The notes beneath the pieces are model-generated. The model saw nothing but the letters and a program-made list of their open reading frames with translations. It had not been told where the DNA came from and did no database searches. Shown piece after piece: positions 36,101 through 49,112 of a stretch of DNA of 64,000 bases (position 1 is its first letter; each line of letters starts with the position of its first letter). The translations under genes were made by a program, and so were the position numbers. Origin of the DNA: Pratylenchus scribneri (Eukaryota > Nematoda > Chromadorea > Rhabditida > Pratylenchidae); contig JAQSEB010000003.1 of NCBI GenBank assembly GCA_030063045.1, positions 1 through 64,000 of the forward strand, read 5' to 3'.

Positions 36101-38350
36101 TCTTTTGTTTCCCTCCAAAACCGATTCAAACTCCAATTCATTCATTTCTTGTAATGTTTTTTACTGTGGAGAATTTCAAAATTCTTTGGTGCGTCAAACC
36201 ATTTGTTTACAAAAATATTTTTTCCATTATCTTTAGAATCTCTCTCATCAGCATAATTTACTGATCGCGATCATTTCCCTCCGCATTTTTCTCCGCGATA
36301 AACGAATGATCTCAATGATCACATTTTGGTTTATCACCGTTTTCTACCCCTAGGGAATTTGCCTATGGCAAAATTTGAATACTAAATTTGGCACTTTTTA
36401 GCCGATCATTTTTTGGTCCATCAAAATTTTTTCCCTTAGAGAATTTGCCCATCAGCAAAATTTTAATATTAAATTCGGCTTCATGGCAATTTGACTGGAA
36501 AAGCAGTTCCAATATTTTTTATAATTAATTTCGGTCGAATTTTTCCACCCTTTTGTCCATTTGAACAGCAGGCCTAGAGAAGCGAGATCATTTAAAAAGA
36601 ATGCTCCGAACAATTCTATAAATTTCATCAAAATCCTAATTAAATTTAAGGTCATGAGCTAGTAATTAGGATTTTTGATTTGAACTAAATGTTTTGAATT
36701 AAAATAAAACAAAAACAGATTTGTTCCAAAATGAACAAAGAAAATATGAAAATTTGTCTTTTTCTAAGGAAAAGATTAATGTGAGCGCCACCCAAAAATG
36801 TGCACCATTTTTATTGTTTTTTAATCTTTCCTTGATTACCTTTGCCTCCTCCTTATTCTTGCCTTCTATTCAACTTTTATATGCGCGCAATTATGGTGCA
36901 AAAATAAATGGGAAAATCAAATGGTTTGATTTTAGTTAGAAACTACAAAAATTAGAGAAATTGAGAAGGATGACAATAAAATTGGAATGAAAGAAGGCAT
37001 TTTGGAGGGCAAATTACGCAGTCGTAAAACAAAAAAAATGGGGGGGGGGGGGGGGGGAGGAATATATCAAAAACCCAAAAAAATTCATTCACGAAAAGAA
37101 TGGCGTCATTCCACTCTCAATTCCATTCTAAATTTGCCCTTTGGTCCATTAATTGTAGGTAAATTAATCATTAAACACGAAAATAATTCATTCAATTAAT
37201 TAATTTAATAAAAATGTTTTCTGAAAATTTAAATATTTATTTAATAATTTAAAATTTTCGGCAATTCCTGTGGTTTTAAATGGCTTTTAGGCTTTAAATT
37301 AATTAAATTAAAAATTTGGACTTTCTATAATCTTTTTGGGCTAACCCATTGACATAAAATAAAAAAAAATTTTAGACTAATTTTACCCTTTCTTTTTGGC
37401 TAATTCAGATTTTTTAAAGACATAAAAATTCAGAAAATAAAATTATTGGGTTACCTTTTTACCTTATATAATAAATTAAAACGGTAAATGAAAATATTTT
37501 TAATTTTTTTTTGCCACCAATTTTTGGTAAATTTTTCAGTAATATTAATTTTTAGCCCTTTTTCTTTCGCAATTTTTCCATAATTTTTTAAATAATTTCC
37601 CAAATATTTTTCCTGAATTTTTCCCAACCATTTTATATTTTATATTCCTTAAAAGCTGAAAACCATTTAAATTGGTTACACTTTTATTTAAATTGAATTA
37701 ATAGGCAATGAAAGTTTTTGGGTTGATCAAAACAAAAAAGTTTGGTCTCTTGTGATATTAATTTTTTAGCTCATTTTTCTTTCCCAAATGTTGCCATAAT
37801 TTTTTAAAATAATTTCCAAAGCCTTTTCCTGAACACATTTTCCCAGCCACTTTAAATTTGATATCCCCAAAACCATTTAAAAAATCTCCTCTTTCACTGA
37901 TTTCCCCCAAAGATAAGTGTGTTCATTTATGCCATTTTTCCTTGAAGGCCATAAAGGCCCGCGCAATTTAGGGCAAAAAAAAAATATAAATAGGTAATTC
38001 CCAGAAAAGTTGACCCCCATCGCCGCCCCCATCCATCCATCCCATTTCCTGTGTTTCCTGCTACTTCATCTGCTGTTGGCATTGGCACCTGTTGCCAATT
38101 TAATATTTGTTTTTTTGCGTACCCCCCAAGCAGCAGCTAATAAATGGGGGCCCGAAAAACAAAGGCAATTTCCATGAATAGCAGAGGGCGGGGAGAAAGT
38201 GAGGTGCCCTTCAATTTAGTTTGGGTACGGCCACATACGCACTTTTGGCCCCCCACCTTTCTTAACTTAATTTTTAATTTGGAATTTACGGTAAAATATA
38301 AAATAGGTGCGGATTGCCTTTTGGCATCCATTCACATTTTATTATGAGAT
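33104..38350. other. AT-rich intergenic DNA with one possible terminal exon
   Basis: No complete gene could be built. On the minus strand at about 35673-35830 a frame ending in GEVVITSQAGSASI follows a TTTTGCAAAG acceptor-like site, and its composition is more protein-like than its surroundings; no upstream exon was linked. A C13 run is at 34604-34616 and a G18 run at 37040-37057. Everything else is short chance frames. Confidence 0.4.
33960..34560 (+). repeat. Diverged tandem repeat of about 300 bp, two copies
   Basis: Shared landmarks in both copies are CAATTTTTAAACCAA or CACTTTTTAAACCAA, GAATAAATA, AAATAAATGAATGC, CACATTTTATGA, TGGAAAATAATTA and a TAAATTTTTGGG-like phrase. They are displaced by about 297 bp (for example 34085 and 34382). 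Confidence 0.7.
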
Positions 38351-38357
38351 TACTATT

Positions 38358-39093
38358 TTTTACCACCAAAACAGTTTTTGACTTCTATTAAATCAGAAGC
38401 CGACGATTTTAGACCCCACAAATCTTATACCAATTTGTAGATCTCATCGATAAATGTATTTTGACATATAAATATTTCTTATTTATTTAAATTGAAACTG
38501 AGCGAGCTAAACCGTTTAAACCACATTTTCCTTCCAGTTTTTGTTTTTGAACTCTTTAATTTTGGGCCATAACTAACTAAGACAAATTATATACCATTTG
38601 ATACGTCTAGATGCGCGGGTGGACGTTTCAGTGCCGGCCGTTTCAGTGCCAGCCACTTTGACGACTCATATCTCAGCAATAAAGAAACCATTTGATTCAA
38701 TCTTGGTATCATTGGATAGAGCTATTCAAGCTCTATTAAATGATATATAGTAATATGTGAATAGTGGAATAGCCACTTAATTACAAGCTTCTAAATAAAG
38801 ATGTACGACTCTTATTCACTTTTTCCACTTTAAGTCATTAAAATTTTGATTAATCAAAAAAGTTTTATCCATTATTCAATAGAGCTTGAATAGCTCTATC
38901 CAATGATACCAAGATTGCATCAAACGGTTTCTTCTTTACTGAGTTATGACTCGCCAAAATCACTGGCACTGAAACGGTCGGCTCTGAACAGACCCCCACC
39001 GGTCTAGATGAGATCTACAAATTGGTATAAAGTTTGAGGGTCTAAACCGTTTTTTTAGAAGTCAAAAACTGTTTTGGTGGTAAAAAAATATTT
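38358..39093. mobile_element. Fold-back element family copy, interrupted by a second element
   Basis: The outer arms are inverted repeats. The left starts TACCACCAAAACAGTTTTTG with ACTTCTATTAAATCAGAAG, and the right, near 39050-39085, reads inward as the complement. Inside are AGATCTCATCGA, AAACCGTTTAAACC and GATGAGATCTACAAATTGG, the core shared with the elements at 815 and 13857. The copy is split by the insertion at 38614-39001. Confidence 0.75.
38614..39001. mobile_element. Nested palindromic element with 9-bp target duplication
   Basis: The element is 388 bp, flanked by GTCTAGATG at 38605-38613 and 39002-39010. The arms are inverted repeats of more than 100 bp. The left carries GTTTCAGTGCCGGCCG, CTTGGTATCATTGGATAGAG and CTATTCAAGCTCTATT, and the right carries their complement. 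No coding sequence is present. The 9-bp duplication again suggests a Mutator-like mechanism, and the insertion postdates its host element. Confidence 0.85.
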
Positions 39094-40289
39094 TTTCCTT
39101 TTATTATTGTGCACTTTAAATTGAAAAGCAGCAATAAAATCCACAATTCATTTTTTTGATTATTCCCAGAAAGGAAGTTTTTACTATTCTTTGTATTTCC
39201 CCACTTTCAATTAATTTATGAATTATTAAAATGAAAAGCGGTAAAAGGCAAGCGAATGTTTTTTGAAAAATGCCCAATGCTCGATGTGCCTTTCCCCTTC
39301 CTACATAAAAAAACCCTTTAAATTGGCCAAAATTCCCAAATAAATTTGGGGAAAAAATGAAAAAAATTCTAATTAACTCATAATTTTCATGTCAAAAAAT
39401 TTACTTTTTTAATGGCCCATATTACTTGGCCATAAATAAAATGTTGGAGTTTATTAGGTTTAAAGTTGGGATTTTGGATCAATATGATTTTATGCTAAAT
39501 TTGACCAAAAATATTTGCCTCAAAAATGGCAATTTTTGGACATGAAAATTGCGAATAAATTAAAATATAATTTTGCGAAAAACTAAATTACCTTTCTTTG
39601 AATTTAGCCATTTAAAACAAATTATAAAATTTATAATTTGCCTAGCCAAATTGTTTTATGCTTGGCTCATTTATCATAAAAATGGGAGGGCAAATCCAAT
39701 TCGTAAACTTTAAAGAGAGACACCAAATTTCCACTACTTTTTTCCTTCAATTTTAAAAATGAATAAAATAAGTTATTCGGCATGCCAAAATACAAAAATA
39801 AACACAAAATGATCACGCGCCAAAACGCTTCCCCATTGTCCTTCTCTTTGTTGTGTCGCACCGGAAATTGTACTGCATGGCATTTTGCCCTATGAATATG
39901 AAAATTGAAAATAAACTTACAAAAAGTGGCGACAAAATTCACGACAAAAATTCCTTTAAAATTAGATGGAATATGGTAGCAGAAAAAATCACATGACATC
40001 AAATTTTTGCCATTAAACTTTTTTTTAATGTCCCAATAAATTAAAATACAAATTTTCTTGGAAATTGAGGACAGCTGCAAAATAGGTTGAATGAGTCTAA
40101 TCTTTAATACAAAATAAAATATTTAATAAAATACTGACGCGTTGCGCAAAGTTCATACCAAAAATGTATTCATTTTTGAGATATTCTTTCCACGCAATTT
40201 TTGCCCTATTTTTATTAGTGATTAATTTTATTTTGGATTTATTTTATTTACTGATTAGAAAATATATAATGGAAAAAATAGTAATGGGT

Positions 40290-40545
40290 TTACGGGTTTA
40301 AGGGTTTGTCAGTAAACCATATAGCATTGGATAGAGCTCATCAAGGCGCGTCGAATGGTATATAAATTAGCATGAATTTGGTCAAAATTGAAGGTATTAA
40401 ACCGTTTAAACCGATTTCGTTTTGTTTTGGTTCAAAACAAATTTAAAAATGGTTAAACCTAAACCAAAATCATATTCAAATGATGGGTCTTGAAGTGATC
40501 TATCGATTGGGCATGGGATATAAGGTTTAGGATTTTAAAATAAAA
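40290..40545. mobile_element. Degenerate fold-back family copy
   Basis: It carries the family core in order: ATTGGATAGAGCTCATCAAG, GCGTCGAATGGTATATAAAT, GGTATTAAACCGTTTAAACC, GGTTAAACCTAAACCAAAAT and GATCTATCGATTGGGCATGG. The outer ends and target duplication are not recognisable. Confidence 0.6.
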
Positions 40546-40830
40546 TGGTATAATTTTTCGGTAAATTCAATAATTCTCTATTATTTTTAGGATAGGAAAG
40601 AAATGTTACAGAATCTTTGCCCTTTTTAATCATAATATTTTATTTTGGGATAGGAAGGAAATGTCGCAGAACCTACTAAAAATATAATTGTTACATTTTT
40701 GATTTTTCACTGCTGATTTTTATTTATAAAATTACGCAAATTTGGAATTCATTTTCATCTGCCCCTCGCCTTCTTCGGTCAATCACAATTATTCCCATTT
40801 TTTTCCATTTCTAGGATGGCTTAAATTCGG

Positions 40831-41160
40831 CCCAATGCTGAAAATGAAAATTACGCGCCTAAATTGCGTAAAAATAAATAATCAGTTTGGTCAGTTCAAA
40901 GTCACAGTTTTGTACCATTTTTAAGACTATTTACATGTTTTATATGTGAATAATATATTAAATGTGCCTGCTTTTGTGAAGATCACGTTTTTTTTCTTCA
41001 TTTCTGCATTGGCCTAAATTTGGTCTAATGCTAGCGCGCGCATTATGCGTAAAAATAAATAATCAGTTTGGTCAGTTCTAAGTCAGAATAATGTACTATT
41101 TTTGAGAAACAATTTACGTATGAATATAATATATTAAATGCCTCACTGCTTTTGTAACTT
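40831..41160 (+). repeat. Direct repeat of about 200 bp, two copies
   Basis: Both copies share a GGCxTAAATT phrase, ATTxxGCGTAAAAATAAATA followed by ATCAGTTTGGTCAGTTC, a GTACxATTTTT phrase, AATATATTAAATG and TGCTTTTGT. Confidence 0.7.
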
Positions 41161-41198
41161 TTGTGTGGTGTATAAAAATGCAGTCGACTTTATTGTTT

Positions 41199-41585
41199 TT
41201 TGGCATTTTTGAGGTAATATGGCCAAAATACAAGGATATTTCTGTCAAAAATTCTCGAATTTTTGAAGTCAAAAATGACCCAATCAGCCATTGGCTTCTT
41301 TACTATTAGCTTAATTTTTTGGCAATGTCATTTTTGAGGTAATATGGCCATAAAAAGGATGATAGGTAATTTGACCACTTTCCTACTGAAAATTCAACTA
41401 GCATTTTAGAGGTCAAAAAATGAAAAATCAAATCAGCCACAGGCTTCTATTCCATCCCCCTGATTTTTGGCTAATAAAACATTTTTGGTATAATATAGCA
41501 ATAAAAGGATGGTAGGTAATTTGACTACTTTACTGCTGAAAATTCTCGAATTTTTGAAGCCAAAAAATGACCAAATCGCTCCTAA
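41199..41585 (+). repeat. Diverged tandem repeat of about 130 bp, three copies
   Basis: Repeated parts are TTTTTGAGGTAATATGGCCA, a GATGxTAGGTAATTTGACxA phrase, CTGAAAATTC, a GAGGTCAAAAA or GAAGCCAAAAA phrase and AATCAGCCA with GGCTTCT. Confidence 0.7.
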
Positions 41586-42399
41586 TTTTTGGTTAATTCC
41601 CAGTTTGGCCACTATTAACCAATTTTGGAAATGAAATTGCAATTTTTCCATCCCTCCTATTTCCTATTCCCTTCCATTAAACCTACCAAAACGACAACAA
41701 TATTTTCCTCACAAATGTGCCAATGCCACAATCCGACCCCTACATCCCCTAACCCGCCTTCAATTGGCATCGTTTCCGCCCGAGTGGACGGCCACAATTG
41801 TCGCCGCCGGGCATATTGGATAGAATGAATGAATTGGAATGAAATGGAATTGAAAGAATGGGCCAAAAGACAAAAAAGTGGGGGCCTTTCCTTTTGTTAT
41901 TCCTCACAATTCATTCATTCATTCACCCATTCAATCAGCCCCCACACAATATGCCACCAACAAATTGAAGCATATTTTTCCATGAAAAAACTTATTAATA
42001 TTTTCGTCATTTTTGGAGGGGAAATATTTTTAAAAATTATTGAAGGAAATTATTTAAATAAATATTATTTTTTATATTTTTTAATATTAAAAATTATTTT
42101 GGTCTTTTTTCTTTCAAAAATAATTAAAAATTAAAAAATATAATTTTTATTATTTTTTAAAAAATTATTTGGTCTTTTTTCAAATTTTCAAAAATGATTA
42201 AAATTAAAAAAATATAATTTTTATTTTTCAAATTTCCAAAAATGACTAAAAAATTCTTTCAAAAAATTAAAAAATATTATAATAATTTTTAAAATTATTT
42301 TAGCTTTTAAATTTACAAAAAAAATTCCCTATTTTTATTAAATCATTTCCTTTCCCTCCATTCCCACTTTATTCAAATTATTTTTTCGCATATTTTTAT

Positions 42400-42704
42400 A
42401 ACCTACCATCTTCCCACATTCCATTATCCCAAATTTGGCTACGAATCCCAAGAAAATTTCCATTTTTTTCCGCTTTTTTTTCTTTGAATATTTTCCAAAA
42501 ATTTATTTTTCTTATTTTCAGAATAAAAATACAAAGTGAATAAATCATCGACAAAATCCACCGAATATTTTTCCCATTCCCACTCATACAATTACAACAA
42601 TTGTCCAATTTTTGGCATCTTTTGTCCTTCAATCGCATAAATTCCCGCAAGAAATATAAAATTTGACAACATTCAACGATCATTGGCGCATAAACAAAGG
42701 AAAA
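42400..42704 (+). other. Possible 5' untranslated exon of the Sox-like gene
   Basis: A GT donor (AAAGG then GTGGGTGT near 42705) follows a stretch less A/T-pure than its neighbours. The first coding exon has an acceptor (TTTTCAG) ending at 43061, 23 bp before the ATG. Joining these would give a non-coding first exon. The alternative is that the acceptor at 43061 receives a trans-spliced leader. Neither can be settled from sequence alone. Confidence 0.3.
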
Positions 42705-43084
42705 GGTGGGTGTAAATTATTATGGCAATTATTTAATTAAATTCTTTATCAAAATTTATAATTTTTTTTCTGAATTTTAAAATTGGAAATTGAAATTTAA
42801 TAATTTTTTAATTTTTTTTGAATTTGTAAATTAATAAATTAAAAATTTGAAAATTCTTAAATTTATTTTTTTTGAATTTTAAAAATAAAAAAAATTTTGA
42901 AAATTAATAATTTTTTATTTTTTTCTTAATTTTGAAAATTGTTGAAAATTTAAAAAATTAATAATTTTAATTTTTCTTAATTTAAAATTAAATCAAAAAT
43001 TTCTAAATATTTGATTAAATTTAAATATTTATTAAATTTATAAATTTTTCAAAATTTTCAGCCCTAAATTTTTTGGCAATTTCA

Positions 43085-46000
43085 ATGCTGTATCCACCAC
43101 AACCATATTTGCAGCAACCGCCACAACAATTCGCTGCGGGCACAGCCAATAGTCCACCAAATTCCTCATCGGCCAGTAGCACTTCATCGCCACCGAATCA
43201 TCAACAAAATTGTGAGCAAATTTACTAAATAATTTTTAATAAATTGGTCAAAAATAAATAAAGAAAATTATGGAAAAAATTGGTTTAAAAATTAATAAAA
43301 TTTCCATAAAATATATTATTATTATAAAAAAATTTAATATTCAAAAACAAAGTAAATTTTTTGTAATTTTTAAAAGATTTCCTTAAGAAATTTGCACTCG
43401 GGGAATGCATAATAAAGAAATAATTTTCCGAGCAAAATTTTAATTAATTTGCCAACTTCCTTCACCCAAAATTGAATAATTTACATTAAAAAGGGATAAT
43501 TTTTCAAAAATATGTTTTTAAATATTATTTTTTTAAAATTATTACTTTTAAAATGAGGAAAATTTGAAGAAATTTCATAAAAAAAGTGTTTTTTCCGAAT
43601 ATTTTTTAATATTAATTATTATAATCCTAAATTGAATAAAATACGTCTAAAAAATTTTCTAATTTTATTTAATTTCTCACACAAAAAACAGTGCTCTCAT
43701 CCACATCAATGTCGCCTGCCTGCATTTTGGCCAACATTGTGCCACCTCCAGCAACCACAAATTCCACCTCATTGATCCCTCCTTCAATGGCAAATTCAGC
43801 CAATAACATTGATTTGACTGCCCTTCTCCAACATCAACAAAAACTTCTCCTCCTTCAACAGACACAACAAAATCAAAATTCAGGCGGATCCGTAATTCAA
43901 CAACAAAAACAGTCGGAATCGGCTTTCATTGTGCCATCCCAAAATCAACAATTTTTGGGTCAATTTGGGGCAAATGGCCAGGGACAACAACTGAAAAATG
44001 GCAACCAAAACAATGAAATTAGTGAGAAAAATGCGATGAGGGCGCCGAAAAGAGTGAAAATGGAAGAAAATGAACAGAAAAATGATGGACGAAAAATGCC
44101 ACGAATTGAGGAGAAAGGAATGGTCAAGAAGGAATCAATGGAAGAGGAAGGAAATGGAGGAGGAATTTATGAGGAAGAAGAGGAAGGAGGAGATGAGGAA
44201 GAGGAGACAATTGGGATGAAGAAGGAAGCGGAGGAGGATGAAGCGGATGCAACGGAAGAAGGTGAGGGAATTTTGGGAAAATTTGGATGAATTTTTAATA
44301 TTAGAAAAATTAGCACAAATAGGATGTTTTTTTATAATAAGTAAACAAATTATTTTATTACATTTTTACCACAAAAATACTAACTAAAATAACTAAGTCA
44401 AAGTTGTCTATATTTTACAATTACAATATACTAAAAGGAAGGAGAATCCTGGGAATGGAAAACAATTCCTCATCAGGGCCTAATCACACCAATGTGTTTA
44501 ATTCAACTTTTCGATTTTTAAATGTTGAGAAATTAATTTCAAATTTAATGGACGAATTTAGGTTTGAGCTTGGTTTTTATTCTTTATAGATCAGTGTGTA
44601 TGATTTCGAAAACTTAGCATAAATGCTAGCGGCAAATGAACAGCATTGACATCAAAAAAAAATTAAATGAGTGGAAAAATTTAGAAATATCTTATTCAAA
44701 ACTCTGGGGGGGGGGGGGGGGGGGGGAGGGAATTATTGTTCACCTCTCTTCAATAATGGGGAAAATTAAGGGTCCAGTTCGTGAACTCTTTAATTTTATG
44801 GAATTTTTGAAAGCGAATTTTTAAAATTTTAGGAAACAATAAAACAAAAGGTTCACTTTTTGGTTTATACTAGTTAATTAATTTTAAATATTTCACGCTT
44901 TATTTTTTAATATGTAAGGAGTATTGTCAAATTTTGTCTTTCCGCAAATATTTATTGTGCCATTTAAACAAATATTGCAATTGTTCCTTAGAAATCAAAC
45001 AAAAAAATAATTCAAACAAAACATTTTAGAGGATCGTCAATCCAGTCGAACATGTTCCTCCTCATTGAATGGCGCTGATTCCAATGCGAATAATTTGCTC
45101 CTTCATAATGGCCAACATCATCATCAGGCGACAGCCTATTTTTCGACGGCAAAACATTTGGCCAATGGCCATCAACAAAATGGCACCGCAATGACGGCGA
45201 CAGAAAATGGAGTCAATGAGGATGATCACGTGAAGAGGCCAATGAAGTGAGTTTTTAAATAAGTATTTTTCGAATTTATATTTATCAAATCAATTTAAAA
45301 TTATTTTTTAATTAATAAAAAATATTATAAATGGGCTATAAATTAATTTTGAATATTACATTGAATAATTAACCTTCCAAAAAATTTTTACAACGAATTT
45401 TTGTTACAAAAATTTTTAACACAAAGTTAAAAATTTTCTATTGAATTTTTGAATTTTTATTACAAAAATTTTTTAATACATACAAAATTGAAAAATTTTA
45501 AAAAATTTACATTGAATTTGTTGTCAAAAATTTTTTTCCCATAAAAATTGAATTTACTCTTCAGAAAAATTTTATATTTATTAAAAATTGAATTTATATT
45601 TCCAAAAAATTTTTTCCATTAATTAAAAATTGAATTTGACTTCAAAAATTTTTAAAAAGTGTTGAAATCACCATCATCTTGATAATAATTTAAAATTAAT
45701 TTATTTTTTAAAATTTCAGTGCCTTCATGGTCTGGTCCCGGGGCAAAAGGAAGCGAATTGCAACGGAAAATCCCAAAATGCACAATTCGGCCATTTCCAA
45801 GCAGTTGGGCCAGGAATGGAAACTGTTGAATGAAACAGAGAAACGACCATTCATCGATGAGGCAAAACGACTCCGGCAATTGCATATGTAAATTTTTGTT
45901 GTTGGGGTTAGGCTCCTCTGGAATTTAGGTGGCTCTAATTTAAACTTAAAAAACAAATTAATTAGGTCAAAAATTTAGGTTGAGGTTTAGGCTTTTGGAA

Positions 46001-48978
46001 TTTGTGCGTTGTACATAAGTTAAATTATTTTGGTTTAAAATTATGGTGAAATGAAATTTGACCAATCGAATTTTTGTCGCATTAAATCAATTTTAAGTGA
46101 ATAAATTAAGCATATTTTATTTATACCATTTTATAACTCTGATCGGGATGAATTAATTAGAAAAAATTAATGAATTTGATGGAAATTGACAAAAAGTTAT
46201 GACAAAAAAGCCAAAAAAAATAGGCCAAATTGGAAAGATTTCAATTTTTTTACTATGACATTCTGGCAAATAATTTTTGACAAATCATTTTGATATTAAA
46301 ATACTCTATAACAAAAAAGCTCAATACAATAAATTATTTAAATGGGTTTAATTGATAAATTTGCAAAATTCTCTGATTTAGCCAAATTTATATGTACAAA
46401 GATATTTGGTAAATTCTATGTGGGCTCTAAAAATTTGATCGGTATTATAAAGTCATTTAAAAATCATAGAAAAATATTTTGAATCTTATTTTCTTTTCCA
46501 TTTCCAGGGTACAACATCCCAATTACAAGTATCGACCACGTAGAAAGCCGAAACATAGCGCCAACGGCGGCCATCAATCACAAAATTCAACAATAAATTC
46601 CAATCAAATTGGCCAAAATAATGCCAAAATTGTCCATCACCATCATCAAAATTTCCCGTCGGCTGCATCCAACAATGCCAACAATTTTGGCCTCCATTTA
46701 AATGGAGGCGGCAAATTTTCGCCTCCATCTCCAATCAGCCAAAATCATCACAATAATCTTGGCCTTGGGCACAATGGAGGATTGTTGAAATTTGGAGCAA
46801 ATCAAGGTGGGAAAATAAATTGGAAATTTTTGGACTTTTTCATTTTTATAAAAATTTTTAATGAAATTTATTAAATTTTCAAATTGGTTTTTGCCTGTAC
46901 TGGCCAACATTTTTGGGCTTTTATTTTTGAAAATTTTTAATTTTTAAGGCCAAATTTTTCAAATTTTAAAGACAAATTTTTCAAATTTTAAAGAAATTTT
47001 TAAAATTTTAAATTTTATAGTCAAAATTTTTTAAATTATTTTAGAGCCAAATTTAAAAATTTAAAATTTTAGAACCAATTTTTAATTTTTTAGAACTAAA
47101 TTTTTAAAATTTTTAATTTTTTTTGTAAAATTTAAATTTTTTAGTCAAATTTTAAATTTTCCAAATTTTTTTTTCAGCCCAATTCCCGGCACAAAATGCT
47201 ACAACCGCTGCCCAAAATGCGATGTTGGCTGCATCAATGGCCTCACATTTTTTGCCGGCTGTCAGTGCCGCCCCATTGTTGATGAGCACAATGCTCCAGC
47301 AATATCAACAGGTAATAAAGAAAATAAATTTTATTTTAGTAAATTTTTTGATACTATTGTTTCCGTTTTTGGTGAGAAAGGAAAAAGTGAAAGGTCCTCC
47401 CTTTCATCAGGATTAGCGTTATTAGGGTCATTAGAGGTTACCCAAGATGATAATCTATGCCTGAATGACCCTATATATCACCCTAACCGTAATCCTGACA
47501 ATCCATAGGGAGGAGGGAGGACCCTTCACATTTCCCCAATTGACACAAAAAGTGGAGGATACCAAATTTTTAAAGAAACGAGTAAATAAAAGGCTATGAT
47601 TTTTATTATATTAACTAAACTTCAGATTTTGTAAGGAAACATACATAAATTTAATAGCGTTTAACCTATAAAAAATTTGATCTTTTTTACATTTCAGAAA
47701 CCTAATTTTGTTAATTTTATTCTCGGCCAATTTTATTAAAATAAATATGTAAAGAGGGTACCTCATTTTTCGGTATTTACCAGTAAACACCGCAGATAAA
47801 TAATTTTAAATAAAATTGTACTTAATTGGAAAATTTATATAAAATTGTACTTAATTGGAAAATTTATATAAAATTGTACTTAATTGGAAAATTTTTATTA
47901 TTTTTTTTTAATTCCTTCCTTCAGTTAATTCCTACTTCCACTTTGGCCAATCTCCCCTTTTGCTCCTCCATTCTCCCTCCAGCAACATCATCTTCCGCAT
48001 CTTTGCCTTCGGCATTATTCACCCCATCTCAACTTGGCATTGGCACACCGCAAATTCCAAACAATCCATTGAGCAATTTTGGTGCACAAAATGATACGGT
48101 ATGTTTGGGGAATTAAATGTGCAAAAATTAATTTTAAAAATTATTATTTAATTAAAGGGTAGATATTTAATTAGACAAAATTTGAAAATAACCAGAAATT
48201 GGCCAAAAGTTTATAAAGGTTCCAAACCGTATACGATATACCCAATCGATAGATCTGGCCAAGACGCGTCGATTAGTATATATAATTTTTCATGGTTTGA
48301 TCAAAAATTAAAGGATTTTAAACCGTTTAAACCATCTGATGATTTTTGGTTTAAAATTAATTTAAAATTGGTTAAACCTAGGCCAAACATTATCAAACGA
48401 TGTGTCTTGATGAGGTCTATCGATTGGGTATAGGGTTTTGGGGGGTCCAAGACAAACCATTGAACCGGCCATAAACTTTTTGTCATTTTCAATGTTTTTT
48501 CTCCTCTTCAATAATTTTTTACGCCATTTTAAATACCTTAAATTCTCTTTTAATACCCCCAGTCTCTAATAATTCTCCACCATCGACTTTGAGAACCCAG
48601 CTCCGGGTAGTGTCATTTTTAAAAATTTTTATTGCATTTTCTTAATTCCCTCCTACAAAATCCACTAAAATTTGTTCAAAAATATTCACAAAGTAAAGCA
48701 TTAGAGATTAGAGCTCTAATTTTCCCAATTTTGAGGGATTAAAAAATAATTCCCCATGGGGTATTAATAAAGAATTTACGGTATTTTAATTAAATTATTT
48801 AATTAAAATTAAAATATAATTTTCTAAATAATTTCCATTTATTTTTCAGCAATTCCAACAACAGGTGCAAATGTTCGCCGCAGCTTTGCTTCTCAAACAG
48901 CAACAACAGAATTTGAATTTGTTGTCAATGCCACCGCCTCCCATCCTTTCCCCCTCTCCATCAACAAATGGGCATTAA
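43085..48978 (+). CDS. SoxB-like HMG-box transcription factor
   Basis: A sequence-specific DNA-bending transcription factor of the nucleus; by its HMG box it belongs to the Sox family, closest in appearance to SoxB (Sox1/2/3-type). Coding exons are 43085-43211, 43692-44261, 45030-45246, 45720-45887, 46508-46806, 47178-47311, 47925-48098 and 48850-48978. Their phases match and give 605 aa. The HMG box spans about residues 300-376 and holds [44 protein letters not shown] and the basic tail YKYRPRRK. An A replaces the usual E in MHNSEISK. One intron interrupts the RPMN codon and another follows RQLHM. The N-terminus is P/Q/S rich; residues about 190-285 carry KRVKMEEN and a long acidic run. The C-terminus is rich in N, Q, S and A. 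An AG acceptor at 43060-43061 precedes the ATG, so a 5' exon or spliced leader is likely. AATAAA overlaps the stop. Confidence 0.9.
44706..44726 (+). repeat. 21-nt G homopolymer in Sox intron 2
   Basis: An uninterrupted G run inside the intron 44262-45029, on the transcribed gene's sense strand, so it would be present in the pre-mRNA. The small open frame around it (44636-44824) is not coding. Confidence 0.8.
47380..47536. mobile_element. Compact hairpin element in Sox intron 6
   Basis: The left arm GGAAAAAGTGAAAGGTCCTC and right arm, whose complement reads GGGGAAATGTGAAGGGTCCT, pair with each other. The interior carries TTAGGGTCATTAG and ATGACCCTATATATCACCC, also partly inverted. The same arm sequence occurs at 490-520, 1275-1300 and 2085-2110. 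It lies wholly within the intron 47312-47924 and does not affect the reading frame. Confidence 0.65.
47811..47895 (+). repeat. 28-bp tandem repeat, three copies, in Sox intron 6
   Basis: AAATTGTACTTAATTGGAAA plus ATTTATAT repeats three times shortly before the acceptor of the exon at 47925. The third copy diverges into the polypyrimidine tract. Confidence 0.85.
48195..48480. mobile_element. Fold-back family copy in Sox intron 7
   Basis: Core features in order are ACCGTATACGATATACCCAA, CGATAGATCTGG, GACGCGTCGATTAGTATATA, AAACCGTTTAAACCATC, TGGTTAAACCTAGGCC, GATGTGTCTTGATGAGG and TATCGATTGGGTATAGGG. Left and right halves are roughly inverted. It is intronic and non-coding. Confidence 0.65.
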
Positions 48979-49112
48979 TAAAATTGGAATTAAATTATGT
49001 CAAACATTTTTAATAAAATAATTTTTCTTTCGCCTGTGGATTCGGTGAACCTCCAAATTTTGTGTAATCCATTTTTGAATTTAATTTCATCATTGTTTAA
49101 ACCATGAGAAAA

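Larger units (their letters stand above)
39095..42390. other. AT-rich intergenic DNA upstream of the Sox gene
   Basis: No supported gene. A 137-codon minus-strand frame at 39667-40080 is rich in F, K, I, N and C without a recognisable domain. The stretch contains the repeats listed separately at 40290, 40831 and 41199. 42000-42360 is nearly pure A/T. Confidence 0.5.

Noticed and set aside
44636..44824. Small gene inside a Sox intron
   Set aside because: The frame runs through a 21-nt G run and has no splice or homology support.
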